Assembly (NCBI GenBank): GCA_000151295.1
Contig: GG745332.1
Location: 583,760 to 647,759, forward strand
DNA: 64,000 bases
Source: Allomyces macrogynus ATCC 38327
Taxonomy: Eukaryota; Blastocladiomycota; Blastocladiomycetes; Blastocladiales; Blastocladiaceae
Reading direction: 5' to 3'
In this document: one piece after another, positions 9,741-21,631 of the stretch
Numbering within the stretch: the stretch's first letter is position 1
Layout: each line of letters opens with the position of its first letter
Notes under the pieces: model-generated
Told to the model about the DNA's origin: nothing
What the model saw: only the letters and a program-made list of their open reading frames with translations
Databases searched by the model: none
Position numbers and translations under genes: made by a program

Positions 9741-12700
9741 TCACGCCAACTCGGCCACATGCCGCGCAACCACGCGCCGCATCGTCCACACGAGCAAATT
9801 CTCCTGCTGCGCGACCGCAAACCCTTCGCGCTTGAGATCATTCACCACGTCCGCCACCGTCCGCCGCCGCGTCGCGGCCGTGGGCATCCCTCCTTGCCCA
9901 GCCAAAATGGCCAACAGCATGGACGGATTCATTTCCTTGCCACTGCCCGCGGCCGACACGGGCAGACCCTCCCACGGCGAAACCACATTCGACGACCACG
10001 CGTACGTGACAGGGACGTAAATCGGCGGTGGAGGAGGCGGGGCGCCGACAGGGACGGGCGGACAGGTGAGCACAAACACGAGCGAGACCGAGTCTTCGTC
10101 ATTTCCACCGCCACCGCTGGTGGCGGTGGGGCCCGGGGTGCCTGGCGCGCCTGGTGCGCCGGAATTCGCACCATCGGCGGACTCCAAACTCCGCGCGGGC
10201 GCCGCGCGCGAGACCAGCAAGCACGGCCGACTCGGTGGGGGCAAGCACCGCTGCACGTCGTGCGGAACCGCGCCCTTGGGCGGGGCCAGGAACAAGAGCG
10301 CGACGTGCCGCGGCGGGTTGGTCTCCGCCACGAGCGCCGAACACTGTGCGATCGCGCGAATCACGGGCACGGGTAAGGCCATGAGCGTCATGAGCGCGTC
10401 GACCACATTCGCCATGAGCGCGCCTGGGTCCGACGTGGGCGCCGCAGGTGCGGCCGACGGTGGAGTGACACCTGCGGCCGCGAGCCCGTGCGCGAAATCA
10501 AACTGCAGGAGTCGCGCGAGTGCGCGGCGCTCGTGCACGCCAAGTTGCCGCGTCGTATCGACAGAGAGCGATGGCGGGGCGCCGTTCCCACCGGCACCTG
10601 CGGCAGCGGCAGCGGCGGCTGCGGGCACGGCGTCGGCGTCGGCGTGGACGGCGGTGGCAGTGACGCGCACGGCCACGTCGCACCAGATGAACCGCACAGC
10701 GTCGTCGTCAACGACCACGTCCCGTGGTGGCGGAGGAGGCGCGTATTGCATGACGCGCGGCTGGTTGGCCTCGACAGCTGCAGCAGCGGCGGCGGCAGAG
10801 GCGGAGGTGGGTCGGCCGGGCGGGAACCGCGCGATGAGTGCAGCGTGTGCGTCAAGGAGGACGCGGGTGCGGGTGTACTGGTCGAGCAGGGCGTCGAGCA
10901 TGGCCTCGACAGCGGCCGCACGCGCGTCCGAGGCAGGCAGGATGATCGCGTTCGGTAGTGCGACTGCCTGTAATCCGGCATGGCTCGTGACGCGGGTCGT
11001 GACCGCGCGCGAGAGCGACGCAAATAGCGGGAAATGACGCGAGCTGACGACGAGACAGCGCCGGGTCTCGTCGAGCAGGTACCGCAAGTGCAAAGCGGCG
11101 GTGCGCGTCAGATAGACGGTCGCAAACTCGGCCGACTTAACTACGAACCTCGGGTACGCGCGCGAGGTCTGGGTACGGTGTGCGTGGAGCCGGGACGCGA
11201 CAATGGTCCATACGTGCACGGCGAGGCACAGCGATGGGAGGCACAGGTCGACGTGGCCGTGCTGGTTGAGGTTGGCCTGCGCAGCGCGCGCAATTGGGTC
11301 AAAGATCGCATCGGCGCCCATGGTCACGCGGAACGAGTAAGGGGCCTCGGTCCACCCGACGACCTTGGCGACGGAAGGCGAGAGATCGGTGCGAGTGCTC
11401 GGCGAAGTTCCGGCCGTGATCATCGCCCGACCATTCTCGCCGGAACTTGGTCCTGCTGATGATACTGGCCCTGCCGCGGCCATCTGCACCTGCACAAGCA
11501 TCTCCCTTGCCGCGCCAATCCGGTACCGCATGCTCCCTGCGTCCAGATCCACGTCAATGACATCGCGCGGGTCCGACTGCACGAGCAAGTGCACGATCCC
11601 GAGCGCGACCACGCATCGTCGCAGGGCCGTGCGCACCGACTTGGCCTTGAACGCGAGAACCGTGGTCGCGCCCAAGCCCGGCAGCGCGTACTTTAGCCGA
11701 CACTGCACGTGCACCTGCGGCGGTGTCTCGAGTGGAACAACGGTCAGGGTCTCGACGGCAAGGAGCAGACCAGCGCCGGGCGGGAATGAGAGCGGGTCAA
11801 TCGCAAGCCCGGCACCGTGCCACGCGAGATGCACGCCCTTGACGGCGAGTGCGGCCTGGATCTGGTGCAGGGACGTGTACTGACTGTTGCGATGAGAGAA
11901 ACGAAGTGAGTGCGAGCCACTGAAGCAATGCGAGAGCCAGATAGCGCGTACTCAAACGTCTCGACCAGATCGTGCAGTGACGGATGGTACTCCTTGACCA
12001 CGGTCATGGACGGCCTAGATCACGCACCTGTTAGTATCAGGCACCATCCCTTTCCACCCACCCAACAAAACAGAGCAAACGTACCAGTGCAGCACCCAGC
12101 ACGTCACCACCCCCTGCACGACATTCACCGCCAAATGGTATTCGGGCACCGCCGGCTTATGCACGACCCTGAGGAACACGCGCGGCCCCAAATTCGCCGC
12201 TTGTCCCGAACTCGCGACCGTCAACGCATTCGGCGGCCTTGGGCTTGGCACCAACCCCAAGAACGTGACTGAGGTCACAATCCGGTCCATCAACCTTGCC
12301 GTCGCGTAATTCGCGAGCGTGTGCGGCAAGAACAGCGGGTCCTCGTTGAGCATTGCCTCGAGATGCTGCAACTTCTCATTGTATCGGTCGAGCGGCGCGA
12401 CATGAAACTTGCCCGACTGTCGGTGCACGGCAATCGAGACGGCGTACACGGGCAAATGCAATGCGCCGTCACTGACGTGCGGCGGGGAGGCACTGCTGCC
12501 GCCAACAAGCGCGGCCTCGGGCACGGCGGGTGGGGGTGGCGGGCCGGGCATTCCGTCATTCACCGCGCCGCGCTCGACGAGGGTCGCAAGTTCGGTCAGA
12601 ATTCGGGCCGTGTGCGTGTCGAGACACTGCGCGAGCAGTGCTGTGAGCGTCTTCGACTCGACAATCGGCGATTCGCGGCCGAGATGCTGCACAACGAGCG

Positions 12701-14157
12701 ACGTGGCCGAGTAGGTGAACGACGCGGTCGTGGGTCTCACGGGTAAAGCCACGAGCGCGGGCGTCGCCGTGGGTTCCGGCGGGCACTGCACGACCGGGTG
12801 CGCCGAGATATTGATCACGTCCCGTCGCTCGGTCTCGCGCAGGCTGACGCGCACGGTCGCGCCGTTGCGCGAATTCGACCAGTAGGCGAGCTCGAGCGTG
12901 CGGCCGTCGTCCTTGACGGAGATCGTATCGAGCCCGGGGGCGTTGGGCGAATTGAGCAGCGTGTACGACTCGACGACCATTTTCTCGAGCCGCAGCGTCA
13001 AGATAAAGTGGTGGAAAAAGTGGTACACTTCAAGCAGCGGGAAGTGCACCGTCGGACCAGCGGACACGACAGCGGTACTGCCGGCGGCGGCACCCGGTGG
13101 CGGTTGCGGCGGAACTTGCGCGGCGCCGGCGCCCGACGCAGCGAGCAGTTTGCTGTTCCCGATATGCACGAGGTTCTGGCGCTGGTACTCGTGCAAGGCC
13201 AAGTTCGGGTCGAGTATCCGGAAATCGAGAATGTGCCAGGGCCCGTTCGGGTCCGGGCCACCGGGCAGCGTCAGGGTCAGCTCAAATTCGTGCGCGACGG
13301 TGAAGATGACGCGGCCCATGTCGACGCGGCAGTCGCGCAGCAATTCGGCGGGGACACCGCACTCCATGGAGACGAGCCGCATGCGGATCATGTCGTTGAG
13401 CGCGGCCATGGTCTGTGCGACCTCGTCGTCGCGCAGTGGTTCCGGGATAAACGACGTTTTCATGATCTGGAGAGCCGATCACACCATGAAATTAGCATCA
13501 AGATCAACCCACGCGCGGGCTATGAAGCAACCCAGGAAACCGACCTTGGCAGCGCGCGGTACTGGCCCGAGCTCAGCACGTCAATGGCGGTCGCGACATC
13601 AAAGTTGCGTGCGCGCGCGCGGTTCAGGGCGTCGGCGTGTGCGTGCAGCATAAAGACGGTCGCGTCGAACGCAGCGTCGTCGGCCTGGAGAAGAGCGACA
13701 ATCGACTGGGCACAGACAAACGCCGACGAGTGATGCGCCCATTGAGTGATGAGCGCGAGCTTGGTGAGCAGCAGCCGCGTCTGGCGAAAGTGCTCGAGCA
13801 GCGCGCGCTTGCGCTCGTCCGACTGCACGGGGGACAGGCCCTTCCTGTGACGAACAAAGTGAGGGAGATCAGCTGCGCTGCATCCATCCACGACATCGAG
13901 GAACAGTGCCGATCGAGCAGACGATCGTACCAGCTCAGCGTGGTCCTCAGCGACGCCATGGCGTGGTGCGTGACGCGGCGCACGACGGCAGCGAGCGGGA
14001 CCATATCACCATGGTGCTGCGGTAACGATCCTTGCGGGTCAAAGCGCCGCATGCCCGTCGGTGGTGATTCCATTAGCGGCGTGCTACTTCCGGAGGCCCC
14101 ATCGGCCATGACCTGTGGTTGCGGTTGTGCCAATGGCGTGCTGGCCCCGTCGGCCAT
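9741..14157 (-). CDS. MED14: Mediator complex tail subunit Med14 (Rgr1)
   Basis: Exons 14157-13931, 13844-13541, 13466-12085, 12014-11952 and 11883-9741 give 1372 residues. After a Pro/Gln-rich start comes the Med14 N-terminal domain (about 55-175): a VPLAAVVRR helix, ERKRALLEHFRQTRLLLTKL, ITQWA, then RARNFDVATAIDVLSSGQY leading to LP. This order is diagnostic of Med14, the backbone subunit joining the Mediator head, middle and tail at RNA polymerase II promoters. The rest is long, Ala/Pro-rich and poorly conserved, as usual for the family. The third intron (12084-12015) has a perfect TACTAAC branch site. The join between exons 2 and 3 is the weak point: I used a GTTTCC donor at 13540; a GTTGCT donor nearby would add three residues. 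The gene is divergent from the gene at 14867. Confidence 0.88.
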
Positions 14158-14866
14158 TTCCCGTTGCGGGCGGATGCAAGGCGGCGCGCGTGAGATCGGT
14201 TGATCCGTGATCCCGATCGCGGTCGGCGTGCAGCAAGGCGCTCACGGGTCCGCGGGGAAGCGGCGTGCCGCGCGGCGTCAGCAGCGGAAGAAGACGACAC
14301 GGGCTCCGGTCCACCGTGCACCGGCATGTTGGTCGTAGTAGCGCTAGCACTGGCGTGGCTGCCGCGCTGCTGCCGAGCGGCCAAGCAGCGTGCGCGTCCG
14401 CGGCGGTGGTCGCGGGCGGCGAGGGCTCCTGCGGGACGGGGGCAGCGGCAGCGGCGGCAGCAGCAGGCGCGGGCCTCGGCGGCCATGGCCCGCGCGCGGG
14501 GACTGCGGCAGAAGCAGCGGCAGCGGCGGCAGCGCCCGGGTGAGCGTGGACGTGCTTAGCGTTCTTGAGCGACGGCGGCACGTGGGCTAAGGCGGCGTCG
14601 GCCGCGCGCATGGTCCGCCGTGCTGGGCGACGCGGTGACAGCGGATGCTCGGGCACTTGCGCTCGAGCACGAGCACGAGCGCGCGAGCACGAGCGCGCGA
14701 GTGCGGGCGGTGGCAGCGAGTGGAGCGCGGTGGGGCGTGGGCAGGAGACGGCGACGTGAGGGCCGCCGCGCGCGCCGAGGAGAACAGAGTGGGGAACACT
14801 GCACCAGCGGAACAGTGGAGAAGGTCGAGCAGTTTTCGGTCCAGCGGCGAAGTCCCACCGCGCTGC
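14158..14866. other. GC-rich divergent promoter region with triplet-like repeats
   Basis: The region lies between Med14 (-) and the LRR-like gene (+). It is very GC-rich, with imperfect GCGGCAGCA-type triplets near 14440-14540 and a GAGCACGAGCGCGC repeat near 14670-14705. Open frames run through on several strands because of composition. I see no TATA box. Confidence 0.5.
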
Positions 14867-16728
14867 ATGACACAACGGCCGCGAAAGACGCGGCACTACA
14901 ATGACTTGGCCAGTTCACCAAGGGTCATGCCCGGCACACCGCAACAACCCACCGGCATCAAATTTACCATCCACCGCGATCCCACCGCCCATTGCGCTCG
15001 CAACTTGCTGCAAAGCATGCGCTGCGACGCTCCCGCCACGCTGACCGCGCCATGTGTGCCCGGGACTGGCGGCAGCCGACCAACCACGCCACAACCAGCC
15101 GCGCTCCCACCACGTCCCGCCAGCCTATCCACCACCACCTCTTACCACGCCCTCTGGTCCATCAACCTCTCGGGCCAGAAACTGACGCACCTCGGACCAC
15201 CGGACCCGCGGTCGACCACCGACGATCTGGCTCTGCTCCCGACTGGCGCCGCATGGACCGCAACGTCGCCGTACCTACCTCCCGTCATCGGGTACCTCAA
15301 CCTCGCACACAACCGTCTGGGCCTCGGCGCCGTACAGGCCGCGCTTCGGCACGTTCACGCCGTACTGCACCTCGTGCTCGTCGGGAACCCGGCCTCGCTC
15401 GCGCTCGGGCTCCCCGGACTCCTTGACAATCCGGCCACAGGCACGCATCCGGCGTCGCCGCCACCGACGGGCGCCCCTCCACCACCGGGCCACGATCATG
15501 TTGCCGCGTGGGCTGCGCTGACCCCGCCGCACCCGCGCGACGCGCGCGCGATTATTGTCGCCGCTCTACCGCGCGTCTGGTGTATTGATCACCGGTTTGT
15601 GACGCGCGCCGAGGAAGATGCGGCCATGGCGCGCGTGGTCGCGGGGGTTGCGGGCACGGTGGGGCCGACGCCGACGCAGTACACGGCAACGCTCGCGTCA
15701 GGCGGTCCACGATCTCGCGTGCGTGGCGTGGCTCTACAAGTCCCCGACCGCGACGGGGCGAGCAAGTGGGGCTGTGCCCTACTCGGCGCAATGCCCAAGA
15801 GTCTCGACCCGCACGCGGATGGGCAATGGGCGCAGCTGCACACGCTCGCCGCAGATTGGGACGCCGAGGTTGCGCACTTGGCGATGCGCGGCGGCGACGC
15901 GGCAGGACGTGGAGCGTGGGTCGCGCAACTTGTGGATCGGCCCGAGGATACGGTGCTGTTATGGTTGACCATGGCAATGCTCGTGGATCCGCGACTCCCG
16001 CGCGAACTGACACGCACATGTTTGCTCGTGGTCGCGCAACTGGCCGCGGTCCAGCCCGTGGATCTCGCAAACGAATTGGTGTTGGCGTTGCCCGTGTCTG
16101 TCGTGCTCAAGTTGCTGACGATTCTGCTCGCCGTCATGGACCTCGAACAAGGTCCGTTCTCTACCATATCCATTCATCCCTACTTTTCCACCCCGCACCA
16201 ACTAACCCCACGTCAACCCCACCAGCCAAATCCACCACCTACGACCCGTCCCTCCTCACCGCCCTCCGCCGGCACACAAGCTACCTGACATTTACCTCGA
16301 CCACCGACCCGCCGGACCCCTCCAGCATCCCGGGTGACCCGACCCGCCGCGCATGCCGCGCGCTACCCTCACTCCCGTGGAAACGTCCACCACCGCCGGA
16401 CCGTCGCGCGACACTCGAATTGCTCATGACCTGTGCAGCCACGTCGTCCGACGCGCTGTTTTTAGCGTACGCACCGTACCTGCATGGTCTCGCGGCCGAT
16501 CCGACGCGCGGGTCGCGCGTGGCCAGTGCGGGGGTGCCTGTGGACCCGAAGGTAGTCGCGCGGCGCGCGGCCGAGGCGGCCGCGGACCGGTTCGCGTACT
16601 TGTGTGTGGTCGAAGACGCGGTCGCGAATGTCAGGGGGGAGCAGGAGAAGGAGGGGGGGGACGTAGTGGGGTGGTCGGTCGTGCTCCAGCCACAGCGGTC
16701 GGGAGATGGATCGTGGACGAGGGATTGA
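14867..16728 (+). CDS. Leucine-rich-repeat-like protein of unknown function
   Basis: Exons 14867-16151 and 16226-16728 (intron 74 nt) give 595 residues. After a Thr/Pro-rich start comes a short LRR-like block: INLSGQKLTHLG, then VIGYLNLAHNRLGLGAVQAAL, LHLVLVGNPASL, and an LRR-cap-like ending LPRVWCIDHRFVT at about 235-250. The rest is largely helical and Ala-rich, and the second exon ends with a domain I do not recognise. The ATG at 14867 is the first in frame after the divergent promoter; a second one 20 codons on is also possible. No catalytic motif is visible. The LRR block suggests a protein-binding role, which is inference. Confidence 0.7.
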
Positions 16729-16763
16729 AGTGGCGCGGACGGGGACCCGGCCGGTCGGCGGGG

Positions 16764-17272
16764 GTTTGTGCTACGTGGCTCGGGCCGGGGACCGACTGCG
16801 GCTCGGCCAAGACTGCGTAGTTGCTGCGGCCGACCATGCGCTAGGGCCTTGGCACATTGGGCACAGGGACCGTCTTTCGCTCGAGCGGGGTCATGACTTT
16901 GTTCGTCGAAGACGACGGCTGTAACTGGGGCCACGAACTTGGATTGGACGCGAATAAACGTTGTTATGGTCGAGAACAACGGGCCTGTTGTCCCCGGGGT
17001 TGGAAGGCGGGCAGGGTCGAGGATTGGGATCAATGGAGGATCATGGACTGCCGGCTGGGTTCGTGCTACATAATCGTGCCGCAGACTAACCGCGGTTTGG
17101 CCACCGCGGGCCCAGTGTTGCTGCGGCCGACCATGCACAACTTCCGCAACGGGCCTTGGCATTTTGGGCGTAGGACTGGGCGAGGGGATTGTGACTTTGT
17201 TCGTCGAGGTTGACAAGTGACCGCTCGTGATCCTCGAGAACAACCGTTGGTATCGAACGTTTCAAGTGGTCA
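16764..17272. repeat. Imperfect direct tandem repeat, period about 297 bp
   Basis: Blocks recur at a constant offset: a TTTGTGCTAC / TTCGTGCTAC block at 16764 and 17059-17060, TTGCTGCGGCCGACCATGC at 16821 and 17118, a GGGCCTTGGCA block just after each, and GACTTTGTTCGTCGA at 16895 and 17193. The offsets are 295-298. The second unit is incomplete and the units differ by small indels, so this is an old duplication. Confidence 0.8.
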
Positions 17273-17455
17273 GGGCCACGCGTCTCACGGCGGCGCCCAC
17301 AAGAGGCAATCGCAGCGTGACCGTTGACAGAGTTGGCAGGGCATGGCGGCGACACGCGCTTTGGAGCCAGCTGGTCGTGGTGGCGGGCAGATCACCCCCG
17401 CGCAAAATGAGCTTGGGCACGACGCGCTCCACCACTGCGGCCACAGGCTCCCGCC

Positions 17456-17466
17456 ACCTATAAATT
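17456..17466 (+). promoter_or_regulatory. TATA box of the epimerase gene
   Basis: CCTATAAATT lies about 100 bp upstream of the ATG at 17562, the spacing expected for a core promoter. Confidence 0.6.
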
Positions 17467-17561
17467 CGCGCCGACGCCACGACACGGCGACACTCGACCA
17501 CGGCAGCAACGCGCTCCACGCTCCTCGCCCACCAACACCCACCAATTTGACACCAGCAACC

Positions 17562-18852
17562 ATGGCGCCCATGAAGGTCAGCACCCACCATCACCCGCAC
17601 CACCAGCACCGCGACGCGCTCCCCCCCCCCCCCCCCCCCCACACACACACACCCACCAAATCTGACGCGTCCAAACTCGCTAGGTCATTGTCTGCGGCGG
17701 CGCCGGGTACATTGGCTCGCACTGTGTGCGCGAGCTGTGGAAGCTCGGCGCCGACAAGTACGAGATTGTCGTGGTCGACAACATGTCGACGGGCCACCCG
17801 CAGTCGATTCCCAAGGGAGTCGCGTTCGAGAAGGCCGATATTCGCGACAAGGCCTCGCTCGTGCCGGTTTTCGAAAAGCACCGGCCGCAGGCCGTCTTCG
17901 TACGTGCTGTTTTGCGCGCTGGATCAGCGTTGGGCGAGAACTCCGCGAGTCTGACCAGCTCGCGTCGGCGAAATTGTAGCACTTCTGCGCGTCGATTGAA
18001 GTGGCCGCATCGTGCTCGGACCCGCTCGGGTACTACGAGAACAATGTCACGGGCACGCTCAACATGCTCGAGGTCATGAAGCAGTTTGACGTCAAGGTAA
18101 CTTCATTTCTATCCGTCTCACCAGGTCGTTGTGCACGCGCGTGGACGCGTCGGATCCAGCACGACCGGATCGCTCACCTCCTCCTCGCGTGCTAGTACTT
18201 CATCTTCTCGTCGACCGCGGCCGTCTTTGGCGTCCCCGAAAAATCCCCCATCGAGGAAGACGACGCCAAGCGCCCAATGAACCCGTACGGCGAGACGAAA
18301 CTCGCCGTCGAGCGCATTCTGCACTGGTGTGATGCCGCCTACGGGATCAAATCCGTGTGCCTGCGGTACTTCAACGCGTGCGGCGCCGACGCGTCCGGCG
18401 AAATTGGCGAGGACCACGCGCACGAGACGCACCTGATCCCGCTGATCCTGCAGGTCCCGCTCGGCAAGCGCGACAAGGTCTACATGTTTGGCAACGACTA
18501 CCCGACGCCCGATGGCACCTGTGTGCGCGACTACGTGCACGTGACGGATTTGGCGACCGCGCATATCGCCGCGCTCGAGTACCTGCGCAAGCACAACACG
18601 AGCAACCAGTTTAATTTGGGGTCCGGGTTGGGGTACTCGGTCAAGGAAATTGTCGAGGCCGCGCGCAAAGTGACGGGCCATGCGATTCCGGCCGAGGTCA
18701 AGCCGCGCCGTGCGGGCGACCCGCCGACGCTGATTGCCGCGTCGAGCAAGGCCGAGGCCGTGCTCGGCTGGAAGCGCCAGTACACGAGCGTCGAGGAGAT
18801 TGTGCGCACGGCGTGGAACTTCCACCAGAAGCACCCGAATGGGTTCCACTAA
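17562..18852 (+). CDS. GALE: UDP-glucose 4-epimerase
   Basis: Exons 17562-17576, 17684-17899, 17980-18096 and 18196-18852 give 334 residues, the normal length for a single-domain epimerase. It interconverts UDP-glucose and UDP-galactose in the Leloir pathway, in the cytosol. The NAD-binding motif GGAGYIG is at about 10-16; the substrate and catalytic part shows HFCASIEVAAS, YYENNVTGT, the Ser/Thr of FSSTA (121-123) and YGETK with Tyr147 and Lys151, followed by RYFNACGA and DGTCVRDYVHV. Unlike budding-yeast Gal10, no mutarotase domain follows. The first coding exon holds only five codons, and the first intron contains a C20 tract and an AC repeat. A usual Ala-Gly-Leu-Lys-like stretch after HF is changed to CASIE; the catalytic residues remain. 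Confidence 0.96.
17621..17652 (+). repeat. C20 tract followed by a (CA)n run inside epimerase intron 1
   Basis: Twenty C (17621-17640) are followed directly by ACACACACACAC. It lies within the first intron, between the donor at 17577 and the acceptor ending at 17683. Confidence 0.9.
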
Positions 18853-19464
18853 GTGTTGTGGTGGGCCCGGTTCGGTTCGCGTGGAAGGGGCCAGATCAGT
18901 GGAACTGGTCCCCGTTGTCAATACAAATCGTATGGAAGTCGTTTTGAAAAGAAGCCGGAAACTGCCTCCTTGTTCGGTCATAGTGAACGCGCTCGGCAGT
19001 GCCAGCACTCTCCACCATGTTCCATGCCCAAACTTGCGCGGCTGAGGGCATCGATTCGGACCAAACCCAACGCGAACCACCAACTAAATAGAACTGGAGA
19101 GTGTGTGGATGCGAAAAACACGGGCGGGCGGCGCACGGGGAAAGACGCCGACCGAGAACGACCAAAAACAAAACAGGGCAACCAGCAAAACGAAAAAACA
19201 AATCGAAACTGGAGAGGAGAGAGGGGGATGACACGGCGACGCAAACTTGAATGGGAGTGTTGGGTGGGGGGGAAGAATGAACGAGAGGGGGGCGCGCTCT
19301 CTTCCCCTCCTCTCCGTCCGCAGCACGCTCCGAAAGAACAACAACAGCAGCAGGAAATGGAAAAATCGCACATCAATAACGGGGCCGGGACCCACCCGGC
19401 AACCATAAAGAAAACCCGATCAAAATAGAAAGAGAACATGAGACTTGACGTGCATGCGCCACGA
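18853..19464. other. Convergent 3' flanks of the epimerase and PP2A scaffold genes
   Basis: About 0.6 kb between two genes that converge. It is purine-rich on the + strand in its second half (GAGAGGGGGG, CAACAACAGCAGCAG near 19340). No gene seen. Confidence 0.6.
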
Positions 19465-21631
19465 TTACGCCGACGGCGCGGCCTCGCCATGGAACGCGAG
19501 CAGCGCGCGCGTCGCAAAGAACCGCACGTCGGCGTCGGCATCCGACGTCATTTCCTCGAGCACGGGCAGGACCGGTCCCGTCAGGTCGGCCGACTTGAGC
19601 GGGTTCAGGAGGCCCTCGAGGGCCTTGGCGACGTTGAACCGAATGTTCGGGATCGCGTCGCGCGCAAGCTTGGCGAGCGTCGGCAGGACTTCGTCGCGGA
19701 CGAGGTCCTCGGGCAAGACACGCGCGAGCGTGGCCATGGCGAGAACGGTCGTCATGCGGTAGAGGTAGTTGGAGTGGTCGGCCATGGCCACAACCTGCGG
19801 CAAGAGCGAGGTGCGCGCCCACTCGGGCCCAAACACTTCGGCAAGCTGCCGCATGTTGGTGCACGCCGCCTCGCGAATCGCAAAGACCGGGTCCCCGAGC
19901 CACGCCATGGCGAGCGGGCCGAGCTTCTCGTTGAAAAAGTCGACGCCGAGCTGCTGCGCGAGCAACGGCATGTACTCGATCATGGCCCCACGCGTGCGCC
20001 ACTGCTTGTCCTCGGCGAGCTCAATGATCGCCGGCAATAGCGACTGCGCGAGCAAGTCGATCCCAATCGCGGCATTAATGTGCTCGAGCTTGGAAATCAG
20101 GTTGAGCCGCACCTCGGAAAAGTCGTCCTTGAGCAGCTGCAAAAACAGGTTGAGCAAGTGCTCGATCGTCGCGTCCTTGCCGAGAATCGGCGCGAGCCCC
20201 GAAATCTGCTGCGCAACGGCGGCACGCACGTGCTGGTTGCCGTCCATGACGAGATCGGTCAGGCACGGCACGACCGTCTCGAGCACGGCCGCCGGGTCCT
20301 GGACGAGCGCGCAAAAACCCGGCAGCTGCGACGCCGCAGCGCCGCGCACCTCAGCCTCCACGTCGCGCAACAGCGCCACATAGGCCGGCATCAGCTGTGG
20401 GTCGACCGCATCGGTCATGGCCACGTCGTCCCCGTCGGCGGGCGCCGGCGGACCCGACATGCCCGAGACAGCCTTGGCCACGGCCAGGTAGTGGTTGGCG
20501 GCCATGTACCGCACGCGCCACGACTTGTCGACAATCAGCTGCATGAGCGTCGGCACGAGCTGCGTCTTGGTCGTGTCCGGGTGCAGCGCATCGGAGAGCG
20601 CCAGGAAGACAGGCACCGTCAGCAAGCGCACCGAGTCTTGCTCATCGGCAGCAAGGAACTGGAAGAGCGGGATCATGTCGCTCACGAGCTCCTCGGGCGT
20701 CAGGCACTTGATGAGGGCCTAGTTGTTTGTTGAGAAAAGCGCGCCGTGAGCAATCAATGTCAGGATGTTGCGGGCAGTGCGCTTTACCGAGAAAAAATCG
20801 AGTCATACAGGCATGTGCGTTGCCGCGGCGCGGCGCACCATGGGCGTGCTGTCGCGCGCCAGCTGCGCAAAGAGTCTGCAGCAAGAGATGGACAGGCCAC
20901 GTCAGCCTGCGGTCGCACGCACGGGGCTACCTCTTCCACACAACGACCAAAAGAACCACGTACTGGCGCAGCTCGGTATGTGCGTCGTCGCCCACGAGCG
21001 GGTAGACAAACTCAAAGAGCCCACACGCCGACGTCTTGGACGTGAACCACTCCCCACCAGCGAGCCGACGCACGAGCGGCATAACACGAGTTGCAATGTG
21101 GTCGGCGGGCACAACCTTGGCAATCTTGCCGATCGACGCGACAGCGGCATCTCGCACGGTGATTTCCTCGGCGGCCGCGAGCGTCTCGAGCGCGGGGAGC
21201 AGCAGGTGCGCGTGCTCGACGCCGCCCAGCGAGTCGATGAGCGTCGGCAGTTCCGTGGCGAGGGCGCGCAGCACGTCGTCCTCGTCGTCGAGCGAATCTT
21301 TAGAAGAGAATGTGGGCGCAGAAGAGCGCGTGCGGGGATCAGCAGGCGGCAGTAGGTGCGGGAGCGGGAGCGGGAGCGGGAGCAGGAGCGTGGGGCTCAG
21401 AAAGGGGGCAGGAGGGCACCGCAGCATACCCTCGAGGAATGGGATCAGCTCCGAACGCGTGCGCTCCGGGCCGAGGACGAGGGCAATGGTCGGGAGGCGC
21501 TGGATGGCGGCGAGGCGGTTGGCAAGGTCCTCGTGCTTGAGCTCGTCCATGGCCAGGGCAATCGACACGAGGTTGGCCGGGTCGGCGGTCGCGGCGGCGG
21601 GGCGGCCGTCGGGCGACGGGTCGGCAAACAT
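19465..21631 (-). CDS. TPD3: Protein phosphatase 2A scaffold subunit A (PR65/Tpd3), HEAT repeats
   Basis: Exons 21631-21430, 21297-20964, 20875-20809 and 20718-19465 give 618 residues, close to the ~590 of PR65. The protein is built of HEAT repeats throughout: RTRSELIPFLE, DEDDVLRALATELP, TPMVRRAAA, DEQDSVRLLTVPV, KSWRVRYMAA, EVRGAAASQLPGFC, EVRLNLISKL, WRTRGAMIEYMPLLAQQLG, VFAIREAACTNMRQL, YLYRMTTVLAMATL and PNIRFNVAKALE are typical. It is the scaffold that carries the catalytic C and regulatory B subunits of PP2A. An acidic and Ala/Pro loop (GPPAPADGDDVAM) is inserted between two repeats. Intron 1 (132 nt) is longer than most and carries a short GGGAGC repeat. PP2A is the target of the Zds family, a member of which lies at 57226. 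Confidence 0.95.
21358..21388 (+). repeat. Short (GGGAGC)n repeat in PP2A scaffold intron 1
   Basis: About four to five tandem six-base units of the type GGGAGC lie within the intron 21429-21298 and account for part of its unusual length. Confidence 0.85.

Larger units (their letters stand above)
16729..17561. other. Gene-free region carrying a 297-bp tandem repeat and the epimerase promoter
   Basis: This lies between the LRR-like gene and the epimerase gene. It holds the imperfect tandem repeat listed separately and a TATA box near 17456. No frame is convincing as protein. Confidence 0.6.

Noticed and set aside
9759..11037. Long + strand frames opposite Med14 (205 and 323 codons)
   Set aside because: They are complements of the Ala/Pro-rich Med14 coding sequence; Med14 is supported by conserved motifs and consistent splicing.
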